Assembly (NCBI GenBank): GCA_035540935.1
Contig: DATLFS010000012.1
Location: forward strand, 1 to 7,017
Source of the DNA: DATLFS01 sp035540935
Lineage (GTDB): Bacteria > Actinomycetota > CADDZG01 > WHSQ01
DNA: 7,017 bases
Reading direction: 5' to 3'
Shown: positions 1 to 5,940 of the stretch, in pieces
Layout: every line of letters starts with the position of its first letter
Numbering within the stretch: position 1 is the first letter of the stretch
The notes under the pieces: model-generated
What the model was told of the DNA's origin: nothing
What the model saw: only the letters and a program-made list of their open reading frames with translations
The model's database searches: none
Position numbers and translations under genes: made by a program

Positions 1-884
1 CGTCTCTCGGGGAGTCGTTCGTCCCCCTCGACGCGTTGCGCACGGCGATCTCGATGGTCGCCTCCTCCCTCGACTTCAAGCCGTGGCTCGACATAGACGC
101 CGCCGAGCTGCGGGCGCAGGCGATGCGCATCTGCGCGGTGACGCCGACGCTCATCACCGCCCTGTACCGCATGCGGGAGGGCCTCGATCCGGTGGACCCA
201 CACCCGGATCTGCCGTACGCCGCGAACTACCTCTACATGATGCGAGGAGAGGTGCCCGAGCCGGAGCACGCGTCGGCGATCGAGCACTACCTCATCTCGA
301 CGATCGATCACGGCTTCAACGCGTCCACCTTCACGGCGCGGGTCATCACGTCCACAGGCGCCGACCTCGGTTCGGCCGTCGTCGGCGCGATCGGCGCGCT
401 GTCGGGTCCGCTTCACGGCGGCGCGCCGAGCCGCGCGCTCGACATGCTCGACGCGATCGGCACGCCGGATAACGCCGAGCCCTGGCTCCGCGAGCAGGTC
501 GCGGGCGGCAAGCGGATCATGGGCTTCGGCCATCGTGTCTACAAGACCGACGACCCGCGCTCGGTCATGTTGCGCGGCGTCGCGGAGCGTCTCGGCGGCG
601 AGAAGGTCGATTTCGCCAAGCAGATAGAGAAGACGGTCGTGAAGGTCCTCGAGGAGCTCAAGCCCGGTCGCAAGTTGTACGCGAACGTCGAGTTCTATGC
701 CGGGATCGTCATGGAGACGGTCGGGGTGCCGCGTACCCTGTTCACTCCCACGTTCGCATCGAGCCGGGTGATCGGGTGGACCGCTCACATCCTCGAGCAG
801 GCTGCGGCCAACCGGCTGATCCGCCCGGCCGCCCGATACGTGGGTCCCGAGCCTCCACAGGAGCTTCCGCCGCTCGACGCGTGA
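1..884 (+). CDS. Citrate synthase (citrate/methylcitrate synthase family), 3' part
   Basis: Condenses acetyl-CoA (or propionyl-CoA in methylcitrate synthases) with oxaloacetate; cytoplasmic, entry step of the TCA cycle. The reading frame is open from base 3, so the gene begins upstream of the window; a TTG at 36 is internal, because the residues before it (PLDALRTAIS region) are already conserved family sequence. About 293 residues are visible, roughly the last three quarters of a short bacterial citrate synthase. Family landmarks are HGFNASTFTARV, GPLHGGA (catalytic His codon at 414), GFGHRVY (His codon at 531), NVEFYAG and GWTAHILEQ near the C-terminus. The third catalytic acid, Asp in pig heart enzyme, is Glu here (codon at 690); I recall the same in mycobacterial CitA-like enzymes. 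Citrate and methylcitrate activity cannot be separated from the sequence. It is 64 bp from selD and may be a separate transcription unit. Confidence 0.93.
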   Translation, partial: SLGESFVPLDALRTAISMVASSLDFKPWLDIDAAELRAQAMRICAVTPTLITALYRMREGLDPVDPHPDLPYAANYLYMMRGEVPEPEHASAIEHYLISTIDHGFNASTFTARVITSTGADLGSAVVGAIGALSGPLHGGAPSRALDMLDAIGTPDNAEPWLREQVAGGKRIMGFGHRVYKTDDPRSVMLRGVAERLGGEKVDFAKQIEKTVVKVLEELKPGRKLYANVEFYAGIVMETVGVPRTLFTPTFASSRVIGWTAHILEQAAANRLIRPAARYVGPEPPQELPPLDA

Positions 885-939
885 TCCTCTAGCCGGCGCG
901 CCTCGGGTGTCTGCGAGGATGACGGCTCCGAGCGCAAGG

Positions 940-947
940 GGAGGTGA
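940..947 (+). promoter_or_regulatory. Ribosome binding site deciding the selD start
   Basis: GGAGGTGA is an eight-base match to the complement of the 16S rRNA 3' end. It lies just before the GTG at 949 (GGAGG ends four bases upstream, slightly close). This favours GTG 949 over the in-frame ATG at 919, whose upstream region holds only GAGG directly abutting it. The protein start it gives also matches the length of the N-terminus of E. coli SelD. Confidence 0.7.
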
Positions 948-948
948 C

Positions 949-1983
949 GTGGAGCAGGTCCGTCTGACGACGTACTCGCACGGCGGCGGCTGAGCGTGCA
1001 AGCTCGGCATCGCCGAGCTGGCGCAGGTCTTGCGCCACGTCGAAAGCCACTCCGATCCTGCCGTTCTCGTCGGTCTCGATGCGCCCGACGACGCGGGCGT
1101 GTACGCGGTCGCGCCCAGCGTGGCGCTCGTCCAGACGGTCGACTTCTTCACGCCCGTCGTCGACGACCCGTTCGACTGGGGCCGGATCGCGGCCGCCAAC
1201 GCCCTCAGCGACGTCTACGCGATGGCGGGCCGCCCGGTCACCGCCATGAATCTGGTGGGCTGGCCGCGCCGGCTCGACCTGGAGCTGCTCGGAAGGGTCC
1301 TCGAGGGGTCGGGCTCGGTCTGCGCCGACGCGGGAGTGGCGATCATCGGCGGTCATTCGGTGGACGATCCCGAGCCGAAGTTCGGCCTCGCCGTGACCGG
1401 CATCGCCGATCCGGAGCAGATCGTCACCAAGGGCGGCGGGCGCGCCGGCGACGCCCTCGTCCTGACGAAGCCGCTCGGCACCGGGATCATCTCGAGTGCG
1501 GTCAAGGAAGGTGCCGCGCCGCCGGAGGTCGTACGGCGCGCCGTGGACAGCATGACGGCGCTCAATCGAGATCCCGCCGAGACGATGGTCCGCCACGGCG
1601 CTACGGCTGCGACCGATGTCACCGGGTTCGGGTTGGTCGGCCACCTCCTGCAGATGCTGGGCGGCGATCTCTCGGCCGAGGTCGACGTGACGGCCGTTCC
1701 GTTGCTTCAGGGTGTGCTCGAGCTTGCGGAACGCGGCATCCTGCCGGGCGGGAGCGTGCGGAACCGCGAGGCGACCGCTCCCGCCACCGATGCCGAGGGG
1801 GTGCCCGATCTCCTCCTGTCCGTCTTGAACGACGCGCAGACGTCGGGCGGGTTGTTGATCTCGGTCCCCCAGGAGGCGGCCGCAGAGCTCGTGGCCGAGC
1901 TACGGCGCGCCGCAGCTCCTGCCGCGGCGGTGATCGGCCGGCTGGTGCCGGGCGATGGAGGTGTGAGGATGCGCGCAGGATGA
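949..1983 (+). CDS. selD: Selenide, water dikinase SelD, selenocysteine-containing
   Basis: Makes selenophosphate from selenide and ATP, the selenium donor for selenocysteine-tRNA and selenouridine. Read from GTG 949 through the in-frame TGA at 991-993, the product is 344 residues, close to E. coli SelD (347). The N-terminus reads RLTTYSHGGG-U-ACK, aligning with E. coli RLTQYSHGAG-C-GCK, so Sec15 replaces the catalytic Cys17 and Lys18 matches Lys20. Downstream come the ATP/Mg-binding region with GLDAPDDAGVY and TVDFFTP, then NALSDVYAMAG, GGHSVDDPE, TDVTGFGLVGHL and NDAQTSGGLL, all SelD signatures in order. A SECIS-like hairpin follows the TGA. Sec-containing SelD is known from other bacteria such as Haemophilus. 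The gene overlaps mec by ATGA. If the TGA is taken as stop, a call beginning at TTG 1030 loses the catalytic segment. The genome should encode SelA, SelB and tRNA-Sec elsewhere. ATG 919 is an alternative start. Confidence 0.94.
991..993 (+). other. UGA selenocysteine codon of selD
   Basis: In-frame TGA between GGC and GCG codons, exactly at the position of the catalytic Cys of SelD (GGG-U-ACK). Conserved family sequence continues in the same frame on both sides without any indel, so this is recoding and not a nonsense mutation or frameshift. Confidence 0.93.
1001..1037 (+). promoter_or_regulatory. Bacterial SECIS-like element (tandem hairpins) in selD
   Basis: Two perfect hairpins follow the UGA inside the coding sequence. 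The first pairs AGCTCGGC (1001-1008) with GCCGAGCT (1012-1019) around a three-base ATC loop. The second pairs TGGCGCA (1019-1025) with TGCGCCA (1031-1037) around the loop GGTCT (1026-1030). The apical GCAGGUCU (1023-1030) equals the SelB-binding loop of the E. coli fdhF SECIS as I recall it. The GGUCU loop begins 32 nt after the UGA, which is farther than in fdhF (18 nt) but within the range accepted for bacterial SECIS. The two stems share base 1019, so one pair must open if both fold. The second hairpin is the likely SelB site; the first is a spacer stem or an alternative fold. Confidence 0.8.
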
Positions 1984-2411
1984 ATGAGCTGCGCCTCCCG
2001 GAGGAGCTTGTCGACGAGATGGTCGAGCACTGCCTCGCGGGACGGCCGAACGAGGCGTGCGGGCTGCTCGCCGCGGCCGGCGGGGAGATCGTGAAGGTGT
2101 TCCGTATGACGAACGCGTCGGCCAGCCCGGTCAGGTATTCGCTCGACGCGGCCGAGCAGCTAGCCGCCTACAAGAAGATCGAGGCAGAGGGATGGGAGCT
2201 CGGTGGCGTCTACCATTCGCACACGAGGACGGAGGCGTATCCATCGCCGACCGACATCCGCGATGCTCACGAGGACGTCCCGTACGTGATCGTCTCTCTC
2301 GCCCACGACCCGCCCGATGTACGTGCTTTCCGCATCGTCAAAGAGAGTTGGATGGACGAGGACGGCCGGGTCGTGGAAATGCCGGTCGTGCGCGGCCCGT
2401 TGAACCCATAG
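1980..2411 (+). CDS. mec: Mec-type JAMM/MPN+ metallopeptidase (CysO-cysteine hydrolase)
   Basis: Zinc isopeptidase expected to release cysteine from the CysO-cysteine adduct, the last step of the CysO-dependent cysteine pathway; cytoplasmic. The 143-residue protein has the full JAMM signature: Glu25 (NEACG), then His79-Ser-His81, Ser89 and Asp92 in the exact HxHx7Sx2D spacing. Length and sequence fit M. tuberculosis Mec (Rv1334, about 146 aa). It starts at ATG 1980, overlapping the selD stop as ATGA; GAGG at 1965-1968 is 11 bases upstream, so translation is probably coupled to selD. cysO and cysM follow directly, which supports the assignment over other JAMM proteins. Because the downstream CysO carries residues after its Gly-Gly, this peptidase may also trim that precursor (inference). 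Confidence 0.93.
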   Translation: MNELRLPEELVDEMVEHCLAGRPNEACGLLAAAGGEIVKVFRMTNASASPVRYSLDAAEQLAAYKKIEAEGWELGGVYHSHTRTEAYPSPTDIRDAHEDVPYVIVSLAHDPPDVRAFRIVKESWMDEDGRVVEMPVVRGPLNP

Positions 2412-2423
2412 TCTTCAGACCCC

Positions 2424-2430
2424 AAGGAGG
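2424..2430 (+). promoter_or_regulatory. Ribosome binding site of cysO
   Basis: AAGGAGG, a near-consensus Shine-Dalgarno sequence four bases before GTG 2435. This is the only junction from selD onward with a gap (23 bp after the mec stop), and it has a strong independent RBS, which would allow CysO, a sulfur carrier used stoichiometrically, to be made at a higher level (inference). An overlapping ATG at 2433 is in another frame. Confidence 0.75.
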
Positions 2431-2434
2431 AGAT

Positions 2435-2722
2435 GTGTCCGTTCAAGTGCGCATCCCGACGATATTCCGCAAGTTCACCGACGGTACGCCCGTGCTAGAG
2501 CTCGAGCCGGGGACCGTCGCCGACCTGGTCGACCAGATCGACGGCAAATATCCCGGGTTCAAAGAGCAGGTCATCACAGAGGCGGGGGAGTTGCATCGCT
2601 TCGTGAACGTCTACGTGAACGACGAGGACGCACGTTATCTCGACAAGCTCGACACGAAGGTGGCCGACGGCGACACGGTGTCGTTGCTTCCCTCCGTTGC
2701 GGGCGGCGCGTTTCGCCGGTGA
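2435..2722 (+). CDS. cysO: CysO sulfur carrier protein (MoaD/ThiS family, ubiquitin-like)
   Basis: Small beta-grasp carrier whose C-terminal glycine is converted to a thiocarboxylate that supplies sulfur to CysM. The 95-residue product opens with SVQVRIPTIFRKFTDG, has the central HRFVNVYVNDEDARY segment and ends in DGDTVSLLPSVAGG, closely parallel to M. tuberculosis CysO (93 aa). Unlike that protein, which ends at Gly-Gly, four residues (AFRR) follow Gly90-Gly91 here, so the terminus would have to be trimmed before adenylation and thiolation. Start GTG 2435 is placed by the strong RBS and by homology; a longer open frame reaching back to 2057 is an artefact across mec. It overlaps cysM by GTGA. 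The activating/thiolating enzyme (MoeZ type) is not in the window. Confidence 0.93.
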   Translation: MSVQVRIPTIFRKFTDGTPVLELEPGTVADLVDQIDGKYPGFKEQVITEAGELHRFVNVYVNDEDARYLDKLDTKVADGDTVSLLPSVAGGAFRR

Positions 2723-3651
2723 AAGCAAGCTCGATCCTCGAGCTGATCGGAAAGACGCCACTCGTCCACGTTCCGAGTCTCTCGCCCACCGAGGACGTGC
2801 GGGTCTGGGTGAAGCTTGAGGGACAGAATCCCACCGGCTCGGTGAAGGATCGGGTCGCCCTCGCTCTCGTGGAAGACGCGGAGCGATCGGGTCAGCTCAC
2901 CCGCGACCGCATCCTCCTCGAGCCGACCTCCGGTAACACCGGGATCTCGATGGCGATGGTCGCCTCGTTGCGCGGCTACCGGTTCACCGCCGTCATGCCG
3001 GACAACGCCAGCTCCGAGCGGGTCTCGCTGTTGCGCGCGTTCGGCGCCGAGATCGTCTTCTCGGAAGGAGCGAAGGGCACGAACGGATCGGTGGCGCTCG
3101 CAGTCGAGATGGCAGCCGACGACCGCTACTTCATGCCGTTCCAGTACGGCAATCCCGCGAACGTCCGCGCTCACTACGAGGGGACGGCGGAGGAGATCAT
3201 CGCCGACCTGCCCGGCGTGAAGGCGTTCGTCGCGGGGCTCGGGACCGGTGGCACGCTCACCGGCGTGGGGCGCCGTCTCAAGGAGCACGACCCGGCGATC
3301 CGGATCGTTGCCGCCGAGCCTCAGCTGGGCGAGCTCGTCTACGGTCTGCGCTCTCTCGACGAGGGCTACGTGCCGCCGATCTTCGACCCCGACGTGCTCG
3401 ACGGCAAGGTGCGCGTCTCCGCGCGCGAGTCGATCGTCTGGACGCGCCGGCTCCTGCGCGACGAAGGGATCTTCGCCGGGATCTCCGCGGGCGCCGTCCT
3501 GTGGGTCGCGCAACGTGTGTGCGAGCGCATCGGACACGGCGACGTCGTCTGTCTGCTGCCGGACGGCGGTTGGAAGTATCTATCGACCGAGGCGTGGACG
3601 CAGGAACTCGACGTGGCGAGCGAGCAGGTAGAGGAAGTTCTGTGGTGGTGA
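2719..3651 (+). CDS. cysM: CysM, PLP-dependent cysteine synthase using CysO thiocarboxylate
   Basis: Fold-type II PLP enzyme of the cysteine synthase family; 310 residues, against 323 for M. tuberculosis CysM (Rv1336). Lys43 in PTGSVKDR is the PLP Schiff-base lysine, TSGNTG (70-75) is the substrate loop, and GLGTGGTLTG (173-182) is the PLP phosphate loop. Arg211 in YGLRSLDEG matches the Arg220 that I recall as directing M. tuberculosis CysM to O-phosphoserine instead of O-acetylserine. The C-terminus (WKYLSTEAW, ending VLWW) also matches that subtype, whose tail folds over the active site. Position right after mec and cysO makes CysO-thiocarboxylate the probable sulfur donor. Start GTG 2719 overlaps the cysO stop. 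Its PLP could come from the PdxH domain encoded at the end of the same gene block. Confidence 0.94.
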   Translation: MKASSILELIGKTPLVHVPSLSPTEDVRVWVKLEGQNPTGSVKDRVALALVEDAERSGQLTRDRILLEPTSGNTGISMAMVASLRGYRFTAVMPDNASSERVSLLRAFGAEIVFSEGAKGTNGSVALAVEMAADDRYFMPFQYGNPANVRAHYEGTAEEIIADLPGVKAFVAGLGTGGTLTGVGRRLKEHDPAIRIVAAEPQLGELVYGLRSLDEGYVPPIFDPDVLDGKVRVSARESIVWTRRLLRDEGIFAGISAGAVLWVAQRVCERIGHGDVVCLLPDGGWKYLSTEAWTQELDVASEQVEEVLWW

Positions 3652-4469
3652 CGGAGCGCGGCCGCCGGCCGATCGGCATGTTCGACTCGGGTGTAGGTGG
3701 TCTCACCGTCGCGCGCTCCGTGATCGACGTCCTGCCGCACGAGGACCTCATCTATTTCGGCGACACGGCGCGGTGTCCGTACGGACCGCGCTCCCACGAC
3801 GAGGTTCGGGACTTCGCGCTCGACATCATGGACCTGCTCGTCGCCGAGGACGTGAAGCTCCTCGTCGTCGCGTGCAACTCGGCAGCATCCACGACGGCCA
3901 TAGCCGAGGCTCGCGAGCGCTACGACGTCCCCATCATCTCGGTCATCGAGCCCGGCGTACGCGCCGCCGTCGCCGCGACGCGCAATCGACGGATCGGGCT
4001 TCTTGGGACGGAACGCACCGTCGGCTCCGGCGCTTACGACGACGCTCTCGGCCATACGAAAGCGAACGTCGAGATGTTCTCCCGTGCCTGCCCGCGGTTC
4101 GTCGAGTTCGTCGAACGAGGCGATACCGCGTCGGCCGAGTTGCTGGAGGCGGCGCACGAGTATCTCGATCCGCTCAAGGACCGGGGCGTTGATACGGTCA
4201 TCCTCGGGTGCACGCATTACCCTCTGCTTGCAGGGGTGATCCAGTTCGTGATGGGAGAGGACGTGGTGCTGATCTCGAGTGCCGAAGCGACCGCCACCGA
4301 GGTGTACGCGCGGCTGGTCACGGACGGCATGCTCAACGACCGCGAGACGTTGGGCGTCCACCGGTTCATCTCGTCGAGCGCGGAGGCGACATTCGGCGAG
4401 CTCGGCGAGAGGTTCCTGGGCCCCGAGTTCAAGGCGTTCGAGCACCGTCCCTGGAGCGTCCGTACGTGA
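3642..4469 (+). CDS. murI: Glutamate racemase MurI
   Basis: Converts L- to D-glutamate for peptidoglycan; cofactor-independent, using two cysteines. The sequence shows PIGMFDSGVGGLTV near the N-terminus, IYFGDTARCPYG, catalytic Cys78 in VVACNSAAST, and the second catalytic Cys190 in LGCTHYPLL. 275 residues is usual for the family. The start is ambiguous: three GTG codons lie in tandem at 3642, 3645 and 3648. I chose 3642 because GAGG at 3631-3634 is seven bases upstream; 3648 would give the four-base GTGA overlap seen at other junctions and a product two residues shorter. An open frame back to 3501 has no conserved sequence and lies over cysM. In M. tuberculosis a rhomboid-like gene separates cysM and murI; here the genes overlap. 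Confidence 0.95.
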   Translation: MVVTERGRRPIGMFDSGVGGLTVARSVIDVLPHEDLIYFGDTARCPYGPRSHDEVRDFALDIMDLLVAEDVKLLVVACNSAASTTAIAEARERYDVPIISVIEPGVRAAVAATRNRRIGLLGTERTVGSGAYDDALGHTKANVEMFSRACPRFVEFVERGDTASAELLEAAHEYLDPLKDRGVDTVILGCTHYPLLAGVIQFVMGEDVVLISSAEATATEVYARLVTDGMLNDRETLGVHRFISSSAEATFGELGERFLGPEFKAFEHRPWSVRT

Positions 4470-5209
4470 GCTTCGGCGTCACGGTGCTCGGCTTCTCGGG
4501 GATGTTCGCCACCGCACAGCGCGCTGCTTCGGGCTACCTCCTCGACCTCCGCGGGCGCAAGGTCTGGCTCGACGCGGGTGCCGGCACCTGGCAGCAACTC
4601 CTGCGTCACGCGGACTACCGCGAGCTCGACGGCGTCATCGTGACCCACCGCCATCCCGACCACACGACCGATCTCCTTCAGTGTTTCCACGCACGCCACT
4701 ACGGCGCGCCCGAGCCGATGGACCCGCTTCCCGTGTGGACGACGCAAGAGACCATCGATCGTCTGACCGAATTCTCGAAGGAGTCGTCTGAGGCCTTCGA
4801 CTTCCGGCCCGTGGCCGGCGGCGACGAGGTCGAGATCGCCGGCGCGGAGGTCACCTTCCACGCGATGGCACACCCTCCCGAGACGGTCGGGGTGCGGATC
4901 GACCTCGGCGGCGCCGTTCTCGCCTATTCCTCCGACACCGGGCCCGAAATGGATTTCACCGCGCTGGCGGCGGACGCCGACGTCTTCATCTGCGAAGCAA
5001 CGTTCCAGGGCAACGACTCGTGGGAGGGGCATCTGTCCGCCGCCGACGCGGGGCGCATCGCGCGGGAACAGCGGTGCCGTCGCCTCGTGCTGACGCACCT
5101 CCCGGCCGGACGCGATCTCGAGCGATCGCTGGCGGAGGCGCGGTCCGAGGCCGGCGACGTCGAGGTCCTCCTGGCCCAGCAGGGTCTGCGCCTGGAGGTC
5201 GGGTCCTGA
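4466..5209 (+). CDS. Metallo-beta-lactamase-fold hydrolase, Rv1339-like (possible cyclic-nucleotide phosphodiesterase)
   Basis: 247-residue cytoplasmic metallo-hydrolase. The metal ligands are visible: His61-Arg-His63-Pro-Asp65-His66 (HxHxDH), His136 (MAHPPET), Asp157 (YSSDTGP) and His211 (LTHLP). The N-terminal TVLGFSG, the SGYLLD and the late CEATFQ and HLSAADAG segments resemble M. tuberculosis Rv1339, and the gene holds the same place between murI and rph. Rv1339 has been reported as an atypical class II cAMP phosphodiesterase, so a cyclic-nucleotide role is possible. The family also includes RNase Z-like and lactonase-like enzymes, so the substrate remains uncertain. Start GTG 4466 overlaps the murI stop (GTGA) with GGAG at 4453-4456 nine bases upstream. 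Confidence 0.88.
   Translation: MSFGVTVLGFSGMFATAQRAASGYLLDLRGRKVWLDAGAGTWQQLLRHADYRELDGVIVTHRHPDHTTDLLQCFHARHYGAPEPMDPLPVWTTQETIDRLTEFSKESSEAFDFRPVAGGDEVEIAGAEVTFHAMAHPPETVGVRIDLGGAVLAYSSDTGPEMDFTALAADADVFICEATFQGNDSWEGHLSAADAGRIAREQRCRRLVLTHLPAGRDLERSLAEARSEAGDVEVLLAQQGLRLEVGS
5194..5199 (+). promoter_or_regulatory. Ribosome binding site supporting a CTG start of rph
   Basis: GGAGGT lies six bases before CTG 5206, ideal spacing. No ATG, GTG or TTG lies in frame between this site and the conserved RNase PH N-terminus, so this site points to CTG as the initiator. Confidence 0.7.
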
Positions 5210-5940
5210 ACCGGGTCGACGGCAGGGCGCCCGACCAGCTCCGCCCCGTGACGCTCACGCCCGGCTTCATGCCGTACGCCGAGGGTTCGTGCCTCGTGGA
5301 GATGGGCGACACGAAGGTGATCTGCAGCGCTACCGTCGAGTCGACTGTGCCGAGGTGGATGCAGGGTCGCGGCACCGGATGGATCACAGCCGAGTACGGG
5401 ATGTTGCCGCGTTCGTCACCAGAGCGGATCTCTCGGGAGGTGAATCGCGGCCGGCCCGGCGGCCGGACGCAGGAGATCCAGAGGCTGATCGGCCGAAGTC
5501 TGCGCGCGATCGTCGACGCCGAAGCGCTGGGGGAGCGGACGGTGTGGCTCGACTGCGATGTTCTTCAGGCGGACGGCGGAACTCGCACCGCGTCGATAAC
5601 CGGCGCGTTCGTCGCTCTCGCACAAGCTTGTACGAGGTTGCGCGACTCCGGAACGTTGCTCCAGTGGCCGCTCGTCGACTCCGTGTCGGCTATCAGCGTC
5701 GGCATCGTCGACGGGACGGCCTGTCTCGATCTCAACTACCCGGAGGACTCGACCGCCCAGGTCGACATGAATGTCGTCATGACAGGGTCCGGCAAGCTGG
5801 TGGAGGTGCAAGGGACGGCAGAGCACGGAGCGTTCGAGCGGTCGGAGATGGACGCGTTGCTCGACCTCGCCACCGCGGGCATAGCCGAACTCACCGCGCT
5901 GCAGGAACGCGCTCTCGGCGCAACGGATTCGGAGTTTTGA
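5206..5940 (+). CDS. rph: Ribonuclease PH
   Basis: Phosphorolytic 3'-5' exoribonuclease that trims tRNA precursor 3' ends; forms a hexameric ring. The 244-residue product begins NRVDGRAPDQLRPV, the standard family N-terminus, and continues with MLPRSSPER, GRTQEIQRLIGRSLR (phosphate-binding Arg87), DCDVLQADGGTRTASITGA and EDSTAQVDMNVVMT with the catalytic acid pair Asp181 and Asp187. The start is unusual: the N-terminus is preserved only if initiation is at CTG 5206, which overlaps the upstream TGA as CTGA and has GGAGGT six bases before it. The next in-frame start, GTG 5248, would delete the conserved RVDGR segment, and the open frame upstream to 5020 shows no family sequence. The gene pair with rdgB is conserved in actinobacteria and many other bacteria. 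Confidence 0.94.
   Translation: MNRVDGRAPDQLRPVTLTPGFMPYAEGSCLVEMGDTKVICSATVESTVPRWMQGRGTGWITAEYGMLPRSSPERISREVNRGRPGGRTQEIQRLIGRSLRAIVDAEALGERTVWLDCDVLQADGGTRTASITGAFVALAQACTRLRDSGTLLQWPLVDSVSAISVGIVDGTACLDLNYPEDSTAQVDMNVVMTGSGKLVEVQGTAEHGAFERSEMDALLDLATAGIAELTALQERALGATDSEF

Noticed and set aside
885..948. Promoter or terminator between citrate synthase and selD
   Set aside because: The 64 bp show no clear -10/-35 pair and no stem with a T-run; only the selD ribosome binding site is convincing.
949..993. selD as a pseudogene with a premature stop, or a 14-codon leader peptide
   Set aside because: The TGA is precisely at the catalytic Cys/Sec site, the frame is intact on both sides, and a SECIS-like hairpin follows; recoding explains everything.
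1001..1019. First hairpin as a transcription terminator
   Set aside because: It lies inside the selD coding sequence and is not followed by a T-run.
996..2411. A 471-codon open frame running through selD in another frame into mec
   Set aside because: Only its last 143 codons, from ATG 1980, encode a recognisable protein (Mec). The upstream part is Arg-rich, low-complexity translation of selD in the wrong frame, typical of high-GC DNA.
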